The notes: generated by a model from the letters alone, not told the origin. Positions 9,561 to 18,243 are shown, counted from the stretch's first letter. The stretch is DNA of 39,350 bases from an uncultured Caldimonas sp. (GCF_946480305.1 NZ_CAMLJQ010000039.1:1-39350), one strand, 5' to 3'. Numbers and translations: made by a program.

Positions 9561-9629
9561 CCTACGGCCTTCGGCCGCCCCCTCGAGGGGGCAACACCAG
9601 CGGACCGGCGGAGCCGGATCCGCGGTGTT
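9561..9629. repeat. Dispersed REP-like intergenic repeat with three hairpins
   Basis: Directly after the uspA stop are three self-complementary units: a 5-bp stem at 9565-9577, a perfect 14-base palindrome CCCCCTCGAGGGGG at 9578-9591, and a long imperfect hairpin at 9593-9629 (AACACC pairs with GGTGTT, GCGGA with TCCGC, CCGG with CCGG). I recall very similar GC-rich blocks, including the GCCGGATCCGCGG core, at gene ends across Burkholderiales, so I read it as a family repeat that may also end transcription. Only one copy is in this window, so repetition is not shown here. Confidence 0.6.
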
Positions 9630-9733
9630 TGTTGGGCCGGCGCGAGCCGTGCGCGAACTTGCGTGCCTGCGATGCTCGGGGAATCTGCTCAACTGTCGGT
9701 TTGGAGCCCAGAACCTCTGCGGCGCGGCGTTGC

Positions 9734-10510
9734 TCAGTGGCTGTGGAACTGCCCGACGATGAAGGTCACGAAGGCCAGACCGGCCCCCAGCCAAGCCAAC
9801 TGGGCGGCGGTCTCCTTCAGCGACAACCGGCGCTGCAACTGCGGGATCAGGTCGGCCACCGCAACGTAGATGAAGCTCGATGATGCGATCACGAGCAGGT
9901 AGGGAAACAGGTCTTCCCAGGGGCCGACCACGAAGTAGCCGAGCACGCCGCCCAGCACGGCGGCCAGACCCGAGAGCGCGTTGTAGAGCAGCGCCTTGGC
10001 ACGCGAGAAGCCGGCGTTGAGCAGCACGATGTAGTCGCCCACCTCCTGCGGGATCTCGTGGGCGATGACGGCGAGCGCGGTGACGAGCCCGAGGCGGGGC
10101 TCGGCCAGGAAGGCGGCGGCGATGATGATGCCGTCGCAGAAGTTGTGGATGCTGTCGCCGATCAGCACGCTCCACCCGCCGCGACCGGCTTGGTCGTGGT
10201 CGAAACCGTGGTGGTGGTGATCGCCGTCGCCCTCATGGTGGTGACCGTGGCGATACAGCTCGGCCTTCTCGAGCAGGAAGAAGAACAGCAGCCCGGCCAG
10301 CAACGTGAGGAACAGTTCATGGGCGCCCGCGGCGCTTTCGAAGGCCTCGGGCAGCACGTGGAGCAGTGCGGTCCCCAGCAACACGCCGGCGGACAGGCTG
10401 ACCAGGTGGCGCACCAGCTTGCTCAACACGGTGAGCGTGAGACTCGCGGCGATCAGTACGGAAAGCACGCCCCCCAACAGCGTGGCGAGGACGATATAGG
10501 TCAGCGTCAT
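9734..10510 (-). CDS. ZIP-family divalent metal transporter
   Basis: Inner-membrane carrier that brings zinc or related divalent metals into the cytoplasm. The 258-residue protein has about eight membrane helices, a histidine-rich cytoplasmic loop between helices 3 and 4 (residues 88-105, ten histidines with acidic residues), and the ZIP metal site in helices 4 and 5: HNFCDG (H122, D126) and HEIPQE (H151, E155). The start giving MTLTYIVLAT places the first helix at the N-terminus; an ATG 18 codons earlier would add a stretch with no homology. The gene stands alone, ends facing the repeat after uspA, and has no visible Zur-type operator. Confidence 0.9.
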   Translation of the reverse strand: MTLTYIVLATLLGGVLSVLIAASLTLTVLSKLVRHLVSLSAGVLLGTALLHVLPEAFESAAGAHELFLTLLAGLLFFFLLEKAELYRHGHHHEGDGDHHHHGFDHDQAGRGGWSVLIGDSIHNFCDGIIIAAAFLAEPRLGLVTALAVIAHEIPQEVGDYIVLLNAGFSRAKALLYNALSGLAAVLGGVLGYFVVGPWEDLFPYLLVIASSSFIYVAVADLIPQLQRRLSLKETAAQLAWLGAGLAFVTFIVGQFHSH

Positions 10511-10629
10511 GTCGAACCAGAAAAAGAGCCGCGCAACTGTAATGCCCCGAAAGCCGGGCGGCACCGGGCCCGGCCCACGGGGTTCAAAGAAACTTGTTGA
10601 GCGCGCGCGCCCTCACCGAGATCCGCCGG

Positions 10630-11499
10630 TCACGCGACGCCGTGCTTCTTGAGCCAGGCCGTGCAGCGTTTCCAACCGTCTTCGGCCGCCTCCTTGCGAT
10701 AGCTCGGCCGGTAGTCGGCGTGGAAGGCATGCGGCGCGTCGGGGTAGACCACGAACTCGGACTGCTTGGCAGCCGCGCTTCCCGCGGCCAATGCGGCTTT
10801 CATCTTATCAACGGTGTCAAGCGGAATGCCGGCGTCCTGGCCGCCATAGAGGCCGAGCACCGGAGCCTTCAACTGCCCCGCGAGCTCGACCGGATGCTTC
10901 GGCGTCAACTCGGTGCTGTTGCCGACCAGCCTGCCGTACCAGGCCACGCCGGCCTTCACCGGACCGTGCGCGGCATAGAGCCAGGTGATGCGGCCACCCC
11001 AGCAGAACCCGGTGATGCCGAGGCGGCTGGTGTCGCCGCCGTTGGCGCGGGCCCAAGCCACCGTGGCGTCGAGGTCGCCCATCACCTGTGCATCGGGCAC
11101 CTTCGAGATCACCTCGGCCTGCAGCTTCGCGATCTCGCCGTACGCCTGCGGATCGCCCTGTCGCACGAACAGCTCGGGCGCAATGGCCAGATAGCCGAGT
11201 TTGGCCAAACGCCGCGCGACGTCGGCGATGTATTCATGCACGCCGAAGATCTCGGAGATCACCAGCACCACCGGCAGGTTGCTCTTGCCGGCAGGCTGCG
11301 CGCGGTACGCCGGCATCTTGAAATCACCGACCATCACCGTGACCTCGCCGACGGTCAGGCCGTCGGCATCGGTCTTGATCGTCTGGGCGGTCACCGGCAG
11401 CACGGCGGCGGCAAAACCGCTGCCGACGGCCGTCTTGACGAAGCTGCGACGAGAGAAGTCGCGCGTGGGCGTCAGGCTGTCGAAATCTTCCTTTTGCAT
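10630..11499 (-). CDS. Tat-exported dienelactone hydrolase family protein
   Basis: Alpha/beta-hydrolase of the dienelactone hydrolase group. The 289-residue protein begins with a twin-arginine signal, SRRSFVKTAVGSGFAAAVLP (R17, R18), so it is exported folded to the periplasm. The nucleophile is C166 in GFCWGG, as in true dienelactone hydrolases; the aspartate is probably in YGGQDAGIP and the histidine in DAPHAFHAD. Family enzymes open the lactone ring of dienelactone in chlorocatechol breakdown, but many exported members have unknown substrates, and no catechol genes are nearby. The chosen start has GGAG eight bases upstream. It is divergent from ppx across a 175-base gap. Confidence 0.88.
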   Translation of the reverse strand: MQKEDFDSLTPTRDFSRRSFVKTAVGSGFAAAVLPVTAQTIKTDADGLTVGEVTVMVGDFKMPAYRAQPAGKSNLPVVLVISEIFGVHEYIADVARRLAKLGYLAIAPELFVRQGDPQAYGEIAKLQAEVISKVPDAQVMGDLDATVAWARANGGDTSRLGITGFCWGGRITWLYAAHGPVKAGVAWYGRLVGNSTELTPKHPVELAGQLKAPVLGLYGGQDAGIPLDTVDKMKAALAAGSAAAKQSEFVVYPDAPHAFHADYRPSYRKEAAEDGWKRCTAWLKKHGVA

Positions 11500-11674
11500 C
11501 AACGTCTCCGGGGTGAAAGGCGCGGTCCGCGGGAACACCGCTGCGGCATCGGCCCGGACCGCTTGGGGCTCGAAGCTGCGCAGCGTACACGAGCCACGCC
11601 GATCATGCAGGCGAGCCCCGCGCCTGACCTGCCGTCACCGTCGTGCCAGGCAAATGCAGGGACAATGCGTGTCC

Positions 11675-13198
11675 ATGACCGCGCAGAAAACCGACAACAA
11701 CGCCGACACCCAAAACCTCCTGGCTGCCGTGGACATGGGCTCCAACAGCTTCCGCCTGGAGATCGGGCAGTTGCAGCGTGGCCGCTACCGCCGGCTCGAC
11801 TACCTGAAGGAAACGGTGCGCCTTGGTGGCGGGCTCGACGCCCATGGCATGCTGACCGAGGAGGCGACGCTGCGCGGCCTGGCCTGCCTTGCTCGCTTCG
11901 CCGAAAGACTGCGCGGCTTCGGCCCGCACCAGGTGCGAGCGGTGGCCACGCAGACGCTGCGCGAGGCACGCAACCGCGATGCCTTCCTGGCCCGCGCGCA
12001 AGCCGTGCTGGGGCATCCCATCGAGGTGATCTCGGGTCGCGAGGAGGCCCGCCTCATCTATGCCGGCGTGGCACGCCTGCAACCCTCGAGCGCGGGCCGC
12101 CGGCTGGTGATCGACATCGGGGGGCGTTCCACCGAGATGATCCTGGGCGAAGGACGCACACCCCTGGTGGCCGAATCGTTCCAGGTGGGCAGCGTGAGCC
12201 TCTCGATGCGCTACTTCGACAAGGGCCGCTTCACCGAGGCCGGCTTTCGCGCGGCCCAGATCGCCGCCGGCGCCGAACTGGAAGAGGCGCTCGAAGTGTT
12301 CGCGCCGGGGCAGTGGGACGAAGCGCTCGGTTCTTCGGGCACGGCCGGCGCGGTGTCGCAGCTGCTGGCGGCCAACGGCATCACCGACGGCACGATCACG
12401 CCCGACGGCTTGCGTTGGTGCATCGAGCAATGCCTGCGCGCCGGACGCATCGAATCGCTGGCCCTGCCCGGGCTCAAAGAAGACCGGCGGGCGGTGCTGG
12501 GCGGCGGCTTGTCCATCCTCTATACGCTGGCCATGCACTTCGGTATCGGTGCATTGCAGCCGGCCCGAGGCGCGCTGCGCCAGGGCGTGATCTTCGACCT
12601 GCACGAACGCGCCCACGCGGCGCTCGACGCGATCCATGCGCACGACATGCGCGACGACTCCGTGCAGCAACTCCAGGAACGCTTCCAGGTCGACACCGCG
12701 CAGGCCGAGCGGGTGCAGCAGGTGGCTCGGGCGCTCTACGCCAGCGTGGAACCGAAGGCGACGTTGGAGGCGCAGCGCGAGCTGCAGTGGGCGGCGGCAC
12801 TGCACGAGCTGGGCATGATGGTGTCGCACCACGATCATCACCGGCACAGCGCCTACCTGTTGAGCCATATCGACGCGCCCGGATTCTCGCAGTCCCAGCA
12901 GCGCCGGCTCGCGGCACTCGTGCTCGGGCAGCGCGGCGGGCTGCGCAAGCTCGACGACTGCCTGCGCGACGATCGCTCGGCCTGGCAGGTGCTGTGTCTG
13001 CGGCTCGCGGTGCTGCTGTGCCATGCGCGTCGCATGCCGGCCCTCAACGCGCTCAAGCTGCAACGCAAGGGCAACGTGGCTTCGCTGAGCTGGAGCACCG
13101 CGTGGGCTGAAGCGCACCCGCGCACGCTCTACCTGCTGCAGGAGGAACAGGCAGCGTGGGAGCGCACCGGACCGCTGAAACTCGCGCTACCCGGCTGA
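11675..13198 (+). CDS. ppx: Exopolyphosphatase (Ppx/GppA family)
   Basis: Removes terminal phosphates from inorganic polyphosphate, or the 5'-phosphate of pppGpp. The 507-residue length matches long Ppx forms. The actin-like ATPase fold motifs are DMGSNSFRLEIG at the N-terminus, ISGREEARLIYAG with the catalytic glutamate, VIDIGGRSTEMI and GSSGTAGAV. The C-terminal HD-like domain shows HELGMMVSHHDHHRHS. The start at 11675 (MTAQKT) is preferred; an ATG seven codons earlier (11654) is also in frame, and neither has a strong ribosome site. It faces sixA-ppk with only 22 bases between stops, so synthesis and degradation genes for polyphosphate sit tail to tail. Confidence 0.93.
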   Translation: MTAQKTDNNADTQNLLAAVDMGSNSFRLEIGQLQRGRYRRLDYLKETVRLGGGLDAHGMLTEEATLRGLACLARFAERLRGFGPHQVRAVATQTLREARNRDAFLARAQAVLGHPIEVISGREEARLIYAGVARLQPSSAGRRLVIDIGGRSTEMILGEGRTPLVAESFQVGSVSLSMRYFDKGRFTEAGFRAAQIAAGAELEEALEVFAPGQWDEALGSSGTAGAVSQLLAANGITDGTITPDGLRWCIEQCLRAGRIESLALPGLKEDRRAVLGGGLSILYTLAMHFGIGALQPARGALRQGVIFDLHERAHAALDAIHAHDMRDDSVQQLQERFQVDTAQAERVQQVARALYASVEPKATLEAQRELQWAAALHELGMMVSHHDHHRHSAYLLSHIDAPGFSQSQQRRLAALVLGQRGGLRKLDDCLRDDRSAWQVLCLRLAVLLCHARRMPALNALKLQRKGNVASLSWSTAWAEAHPRTLYLLQEEQAAWERTGPLKLALPG

Positions 13199-13220
13199 CA
13201 CGTTTGCTCGGCCCTGTGCG

Positions 13221-13694
13221 TCAAAGGCAGTCTGGCGACTGCACGGCCTGCAGCACCACCTGGTCCTCGCCGTCACGTACCCGCTGACGCAACCACCACA
13301 CCGCGCCCTTCTTGATGGCCCACGGCAGCGCCTGCCCGGCCAGCAACTGCGCAGCCACCATGCCCAGGGTCGGCTGGTGCCCGACGACGAGCACCGGCTC
13401 GCCGCTGTCCGGCCATCGTGCGGCCTGCAATACCGCCTCGACCTCGGCCCCCGGCGCGAGCGCAGCCACCGTCTTGAAAGGCCGACCGAGCGCGCTCGCG
13501 GTCTGCTGCGTGCGCAGGGCGGGACTGGCCAGCACACGGGTCGATTGCACGAGTCGCTGGTTGAGCCACTCGGCCATGCGCACCGCCTGCCGCTCGCCCT
13601 TGGCGGTGAGCGCGCGCTGCAGGTCGTCCTCGGGCGTGTCCTTGCCGGGGCGCAGCATCTGCGCTTCCGGGTGGCGCCAGAGGATCAGGTCCAT
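13221..13694 (-). CDS. sixA: Phosphohistidine phosphatase SixA
   Basis: Histidine phosphatase superfamily protein of 157 residues. The signature is WRHPEA near the N-terminus (catalytic histidine after the arginine), with the second arginine in LASPALRTQQTA and the second histidine in VVGHQPTLG. Escherichia coli SixA removes phosphate from the HPt domain of ArcB and from the nitrogen phosphotransferase system. Its ATG overlaps the ppk stop by one base (TGATG), so it is translated from the ppk message. That pairing suggests a role tied to phosphate or polyphosphate, but the target is unknown. Confidence 0.92.
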   Translation of the reverse strand: MDLILWRHPEAQMLRPGKDTPEDDLQRALTAKGERQAVRMAEWLNQRLVQSTRVLASPALRTQQTASALGRPFKTVAALAPGAEVEAVLQAARWPDSGEPVLVVGHQPTLGMVAAQLLAGQALPWAIKKGAVWWLRQRVRDGEDQVVLQAVQSPDCL

Positions 13695-15781
13695 CAGCTC
13701 ACCACCGGCTGGCTGCTGTAGGCGGCCATCAGTGCCTGCTGGGCGCTCTGCCCGTCGATGTCGAGCCGCTCGTAATGGCCATCGGCCTGCAGGGTCCAGG
13801 CGTCCTTGGCGTCATACAGGTAGGGCACGAGGCACTCGTCGATGATGCGTTGGCGCAGCGCCGTGTTCCGGACGGGCCAGGCCACCTCGATGCGGCGGAA
13901 CATGTTGCGGCTCATCCAGTCGGCGCTGGACAGGTACAGCACCTCGTCGGACTCCGACTCGCCCCAGCGGAAGTACAGCACCCGGGTGTGCTCGAGAAAG
14001 CGGCCGATGACCGAGCGCACGCGTACGCGCTCGGTCCAGCCCGGCACGTTGGGCGGCAACATGCAGGCCCCACGCACGATGAGGTCGATCTGCGCGCCGG
14101 CCTGCGCGGCCCGCACCAGCGCCTCGATCAGCGGCACGTCCGTCAGCGCGTTGATCTTCACGACGATGCGTGCCGGCTTGCCTGCTGCTGCAGCCTCCCC
14201 CACCTGCTCCACGTAGCGCACCATCTGCTTGTGCAGCGAGAACGGCGCCATCAGCAGATGCCGCGGAGCGCGCAGCTTGGTCAGGCTGGCGAGTTGCTGG
14301 AACACCGTGTCCGCATCGGCGGTCAGTTCCTGGTCGGCCGTGAGATAGCCGACGTCGGTGTAGAGCCGTGCGGTGCGGGGGTTGTAGTTGCCGGTGGACA
14401 GGTGCGCATAGCGGCGCAGCACGGGCCCGCGCGCGCCCTCCTCGCGCCGCGTGATCAGCAGCAGCTTGGCATGCGTCTTGAGCCCGACGATGCCGTACAC
14501 CACCTGCACGCCCACCGCCTCGAGCTGCTCCGCCCAATTGATGTTGGCTTCTTCGTCGAAGCGGGCCTTCAGCTCCACGACGGCCATCACCTCCTTGCCG
14601 CGGCGGGCCGCCTCGAGCAGCAGGTCCATCAGCACCGACTCGGCACCGGTGCGGTAGATGGTCTGCTTGATCGCGAGCACGTCCGGGTCGTAGACCGCTT
14701 CGCGCAGCATCTGCACCACCGGCTCGAAGCTTTCGAAGGGGTGATGGAGCAGCACGTCGCCTTGCCGGAGCTGCTCGAAGATCGGCATCGAGCGCTGCAA
14801 CCCGGCCGGCCATGCCGGCTCGTAGGGCGGAAACCGCAGCTGCGGTGCGTCGGCCTGGTCGATCAGCTGGTTCAGGCGCACGAGGTTGACGGGGCCGTTG
14901 ACGCGGTAGAGCGCGGCCTCCGGCAGGCCGAACTGATGCAACAGAAAGGCGGAGAGTTCCGGCGGGCAGCTGTTCACCACCTCCAGTCGGATCGCCAGGC
15001 CGAAGTGGCGTGTGCTGAGCGAAGTCCGCAAGGCCTGCCGCAGGTTGGTGACGTCCTGCTCGTCGACGGCGAGGTCCGAGTCGCGCGTTACGCGGAACTG
15101 CGAAAAGGCTTCGACGCTGCGCCCCGGGAACAGCTCTTCGAGATGCGCCCGGATGACGCTGGACAACAGCACGAAGGCCTGGCACCCATTGCCCGCCAGT
15201 TTGTCCGGCAGGCGGATCACGCGGGGCAGCACGCGCGGCACCTTGACGATGGCGATGGAGTTCTCGCGGCCGAAGGCGTCCTTGCCGCCCAGCTTGACGA
15301 TGAAGTTGAGCGACTTGTTGGCGACCTGCGGAAACGGATGCGCGGGGTCCAGCCCCACCGGCACGAGCAGCGGACGAACCTGCCGCTGGAAGAACTGGTC
15401 GACCCACTGGCGCTGCTCCGCGTTGCGCTCGGCGTGGTTGAGGATCACGATGCCTTCGCGCTGCAACGCGGGCATCACCTCGTCGTTGAAGATCGCGTAC
15501 TGCTGGTCGATCAGGACGTGCGCGGCAGCCGCCACTTCGGCCAGATCGCGGGCCGACACCCCGGCCCCCGGCTGGCGCGAAGCTTCCAGGTAGTCGCCGA
15601 AGCGCACCTCGAAAAACTCGTCGAGGTTGGACGAGACGATGCACACGTAGCGCAGTCTTTCGAGGAGGGGAACGTCCTCGCGCCTGGCCTGTGCCAGGAC
15701 GCGGTAGTTGAACTCCAGGATGGCACGCTCGCGGTTGAGCAAGGTCAACCCTGTGCCTTGTTCCGACACCTCAGCAATCAT
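13694..15781 (-). CDS. ppk: Polyphosphate kinase 1
   Basis: Makes long-chain polyphosphate from ATP through a phosphohistidine intermediate. The protein is about 695 residues. It has the N-terminal family block SNLDEFFEVRFGDY, the phospholipase-D-like active site with the autophosphorylated histidine in GLKTHAKLLLI, and the second essential histidine in RFLEHTRVLYF. The start is not certain. The ATG at 15781 is the usual choice, but it lies eight bases after a good -10 element, so the message would be leaderless or the real start could be a GTG or TTG within the next 12 codons. Homology to other PPK1 proteins starts only near residue 13, which allows either reading. It is cotranscribed with sixA. 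Confidence 0.95.
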   Translation of the reverse strand: MIAEVSEQGTGLTLLNRERAILEFNYRVLAQARREDVPLLERLRYVCIVSSNLDEFFEVRFGDYLEASRQPGAGVSARDLAEVAAAAHVLIDQQYAIFNDEVMPALQREGIVILNHAERNAEQRQWVDQFFQRQVRPLLVPVGLDPAHPFPQVANKSLNFIVKLGGKDAFGRENSIAIVKVPRVLPRVIRLPDKLAGNGCQAFVLLSSVIRAHLEELFPGRSVEAFSQFRVTRDSDLAVDEQDVTNLRQALRTSLSTRHFGLAIRLEVVNSCPPELSAFLLHQFGLPEAALYRVNGPVNLVRLNQLIDQADAPQLRFPPYEPAWPAGLQRSMPIFEQLRQGDVLLHHPFESFEPVVQMLREAVYDPDVLAIKQTIYRTGAESVLMDLLLEAARRGKEVMAVVELKARFDEEANINWAEQLEAVGVQVVYGIVGLKTHAKLLLITRREEGARGPVLRRYAHLSTGNYNPRTARLYTDVGYLTADQELTADADTVFQQLASLTKLRAPRHLLMAPFSLHKQMVRYVEQVGEAAAAGKPARIVVKINALTDVPLIEALVRAAQAGAQIDLIVRGACMLPPNVPGWTERVRVRSVIGRFLEHTRVLYFRWGESESDEVLYLSSADWMSRNMFRRIEVAWPVRNTALRQRIIDECLVPYLYDAKDAWTLQADGHYERLDIDGQSAQQALMAAYSSQPVVS

Positions 15782-15788
15782 GAAATTC

Positions 15789-15822
15789 AGTATATGACCG
15801 GCGTGTGACCGTTCTAAGACAG
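15789..15822 (-). promoter_or_regulatory. Pho box and -10 element of ppk
   Basis: On the minus strand, CTGTCTTAGAACGGTCAC (15822 to 15805) matches 15 of 18 positions of the PhoB consensus CTGTCATAWAWCTGTCAY. A third seven-base repeat, CGGTCAT, follows at the same 11-base pitch (15800 to 15794). TATACT (15794 to 15789) lies ten bases after the core box, the spacing expected of PhoB-activated promoters, where the box replaces the -35. The likely transcription start is about 15782, next to the annotated ATG. Repeats and spacing are seen directly; PhoB control is inferred, and phoB is outside this window. Confidence 0.7.
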
Positions 15823-15844
15823 GAGGTAGCAAGGTGTGCCGCCC

Positions 15845-16033
15845 TCAAGGACCGCTGGGCACCACCTGCAGCCGCGGCTGTGCCTGCGCATTGATCGAAA
15901 CGAGGAACGACAGGAACTCCTCGCACACGGCACTCCGATCGAAGCTCTCGGCGCGCGCCCTGACCCGCTCCGGTGCAGTCGTCACCATCACGCCGGACGA
16001 CGGCGAATGGAAGCGCCCGAACCCGTCGGGACG
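15845..16033 (-). pseudogene. Orphan C-terminal coding fragment, possibly glycosyltransferase
   Basis: A minus-strand frame continues directly after the stop of the metallophosphoesterase remnant and ends at TGA 15845-15847. Its last 40 residues, including RARAESFDRSAVCEEFLSFL, read like the C-terminus of a real protein. The first ATG is at 15988, leaving 47 residues. In betaproteobacteria an LpxH-like phosphoesterase is often followed by a glycosyltransferase, and a C-terminal glycosyltransferase helix would look like this. That identity is a guess. The alternative is a chance frame in the ppk upstream region. Confidence 0.3.
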
Positions 16034-16190
16034 CTAGGTCGACCAGTCGATGATCTCCAGCCGCCCGTCATGGTGCTCGACCAGCGCCGTCAGGCTCTCG
16101 ACCCAGTCGCCATCGTTCGCATAGAGGATGCCGTCGATGTCGCGCAACTCGGCATGGTGGATGTGCCCGCAGACCACGCCGCGGCGGCGC
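16034..16190 (-). pseudogene. C-terminal remnant of an LpxH-like metallophosphoesterase
   Basis: About 50 codons on the minus strand encode an intact C-terminus of a UDP-2,3-diacylglucosamine diphosphatase-like phosphoesterase: VVCGHIHHAELRDIDG with the metal-binding GHxH, then YANDGDWVESLTALVEHH and a normal end at IIDWST. Upstream the similarity stops at about 16190. The same frame there reads low-complexity sequence and meets a TGA near 16300. Full proteins of this family are about 250 residues, so roughly four fifths of the gene is missing. No frame upstream restores it. I take it as the leftover of a deletion between ppk and algR. Confidence 0.65.
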
Positions 16191-16338
16191 GGCCGCCGCG
16201 CCACCACCGGGAGGCTGGAAGAGCTGTGTATCTCGATGCCAGGGGATCCAATGCATGGACCCTCATGGTGGGCATGCGCAATGACGCGGCAGCGTCACTC
16301 GCGTGAAGCTTTGGTGAAAAGGCCTGCCGCCGGAAGAG

Positions 16339-17097
16339 CTACAGGCCTTCGTTCGTCAACGCCTCGCGCACCGCGGCGACCTGCCGGCGCGAGACGGCCA
16401 GCCACTCGCCCACGCCCTCGACCCGCACCGCCCAGCCTTCCTTGCCGGCGTCTTCTTCCTCGCCGGGCACCACGCGGCGCTCCAGCGCACGCACGGCGCG
16501 GCGCGCCACCAGTGCGTTGCGGTGGATGCGCAGGAAGCGGGGGCCGAGCCGCTCTTCCAGCTCGGACAGGGAATCATCGAGCACGTAGGTGTGGTGCAGC
16601 GTGCGCAGCGTGACGTACTTCAGTTCGGCCTTGAGGTAGAGCACCTCCGACAGCGGCACACGCGTCACGCGCCCGCGATCATTCACGACGAGCACCGGCT
16701 CGGACGGGTCTTCCGGCACGCCGCGCAGTTTCAGCCTTTCGGTCGCGCGCGCGAGGGCGGCCTGCAGTCGCTCGCGCCGCACCGGCTTGGTGAGGTAGTC
16801 GACCGCCTCCAGCTCGAAGGCCGTGACCGCGTGCTCCGCATGTGCCGTGACGAACACGACGGCCGGCGCGTCTTCCTGGGCGCGCAGCTGTTCGGCGAGT
16901 TGCGTGCCGTCCGCGCCCGGCATCTGCACGTCCAGCAGGATCACGTCGCAGCGGTTCTGCGCCAGCCAGCTCAAGGCCTGCACGGCCGTGCCGGCCTCGC
17001 CCACCACCTCGGCCGCCGGAGACTGGCATTCGCCCAGCAGGCTGCGCAGCCGCAGGCGGGCCAGTTCTTCATCGTCGACGATCAGTACCCTCAGCAT
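16339..17097 (-). CDS. algR: LytTR-type response regulator, AlgR-like
   Basis: Two-component response regulator of 252 residues. The receiver domain (1-125) has the acidic pair DDEE, the phosphorylated aspartate in VILLDVQMPGADG and the lysine in YLTKP. The output is a LytTR DNA-binding domain (about 140-245) with LYLKAELKYVTLRT and FLRIHRNALVARRAV. This is the AlgR layout; in Pseudomonas AlgR controls alginate, type IV pili and virulence. It lies 29 bases downstream of the histidine kinase on the same strand, close to argH as in Pseudomonas and many betaproteobacteria. The symbol rests on this order as well as domains. hemC, the usual next gene, is absent here. Confidence 0.88.
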   Translation of the reverse strand: MLRVLIVDDEELARLRLRSLLGECQSPAAEVVGEAGTAVQALSWLAQNRCDVILLDVQMPGADGTQLAEQLRAQEDAPAVVFVTAHAEHAVTAFELEAVDYLTKPVRRERLQAALARATERLKLRGVPEDPSEPVLVVNDRGRVTRVPLSEVLYLKAELKYVTLRTLHHTYVLDDSLSELEERLGPRFLRIHRNALVARRAVRALERRVVPGEEEDAGKEGWAVRVEGVGEWLAVSRRQVAAVREALTNEGL

Positions 17098-17126
17098 CTC
17101 TTGCTACCCCCCGGTTCTTCTTGAGT

Positions 17127-18230
17127 TCATTCCATCGGCACCGCCACCTGCACGCGCCAGGTGTCCCGTTCCGGCCCGGCCGCGAAATGCGCGCTCACGT
17201 CGTGCATCAGCCGCAGCCTCTCCTTCACGTTGCGCAGCGCAATGCCGTGGCCCGCGCTGCTCTTCACCGGGTGCGCCGGCACGGAGTTGGTGACCGAGAT
17301 GATGGCCTGCCCACGCCGCAGCGTCGTGCGCACCCGCACCCAGCCGCCCTCGGGAGACGGCTCGATGCCGTGACGCACCGCATTCTCCACCAAGGGTTGC
17401 AGCAGAAGTGGGGGCACGCGTGCCTCGCCGGCCGCGCCGTCGATCTCCCACACCACCTGCAGACGGGTGCCGAAGCGGATCTGCTCGATCGCCAGGTAGC
17501 GCTGCGCGAGGTCGACCTCCTCGGCCAGCGTGACGGAGCTGCCCGACTCGATCAGCGCGACGCGGAACAGCTCGGCAAGGTCTTCGAGCACCGTCTCGGC
17601 GCGGCCGGGGTCCACCCGCACCAGCGCAATGGCGGTGTTGAGGGTGTTGAACAGGAAGTGCGGCCGGATGCGCGACTGCAGTTCGGCGAGCCGCGCCTGC
17701 GTCACCGCCGGCAGCTGGCTGCGCGAGCGCAGCCGCAGTGCATAGAACAACGCCGCCGCCAGGCAGGCCCCGGCGAGCATGGGCGCGATCTGGGGCACGT
17801 GGTGGGTCACCGGCAGACCGAGCAGGCCGACCTGCCACCAGCCGTAGGCCGCACACACGGCGCCGAGCCCGGCCGCGGCCAGCCACTGCACCGGCTCGGA
17901 AAGGCGCGCCAACGGCTTCTTCAAGCCGCAGGCGACCACGAGCCAGGCGAGCGTCGCCGGCAGGGCAATGGCTGCACCATAGGCAAAGCTCAGCAACCAG
18001 GACGAAAGACTCTCGGCGATGAAACTCACCGCCACGGCGACCACCGCATGCACGAACAGCACGGCGCGCAACACGACACCGATCTGGCAGGCATCGAAGG
18101 GCGACAAGGCCGCAGCCGCCTGGTTGGCCGCGGCGGCGCTGCCCACGTGATCGAAGATGGTGGTCGCGCCGAACTGGCTGGTCGGCTGGGTCGGCCGCGT
18201 CTTGCGCGCGGGCGTGCCGGGGGTGGGCAA
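17127..18230 (-). CDS. algZ: LytS/AlgZ-type membrane sensor histidine kinase
   Basis: Partner kinase of the adjacent regulator, 367 residues. After a polar N-terminal tail of about 50 residues come four membrane helices (about 50-180), then the His_kinase domain with [13 protein letters not shown] holding the phosphorylated histidine, and an ATPase domain with [16 protein letters not shown] and [13 protein letters not shown]. This unusual kinase type (HPK7/8, LytS-AlgZ) pairs with LytTR regulators. The start appears to be TTG at 18230 with AGGAGA nine bases upstream; no ATG fits. It is divergent from argH over a 139-base gap containing an inverted repeat. Confidence 0.87.
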   Translation of the reverse strand: MPTPGTPARKTRPTQPTSQFGATTIFDHVGSAAAANQAAAALSPFDACQIGVVLRAVLFVHAVVAVAVSFIAESLSSWLLSFAYGAAIALPATLAWLVVACGLKKPLARLSEPVQWLAAAGLGAVCAAYGWWQVGLLGLPVTHHVPQIAPMLAGACLAAALFYALRLRSRSQLPAVTQARLAELQSRIRPHFLFNTLNTAIALVRVDPGRAETVLEDLAELFRVALIESGSSVTLAEEVDLAQRYLAIEQIRFGTRLQVVWEIDGAAGEARVPPLLLQPLVENAVRHGIEPSPEGGWVRVRTTLRRGQAIISVTNSVPAHPVKSSAGHGIALRNVKERLRLMHDVSAHFAAGPERDTWRVQVAVPME

Positions 18231-18243
18231 GCGGGAGTCTCCT

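Noticed and set aside
10201..10260. Repeat-like GGTGGT run
   Set aside because: It is the reverse complement of the His-rich loop codons in the ZIP gene, not a separate repeat.
10594..13110. 838-codon plus-strand frame across the hydrolase and ppx
   Set aside because: It lies antisense to one gene and out of frame with the other; the composition is Arg/Ala-rich noise.
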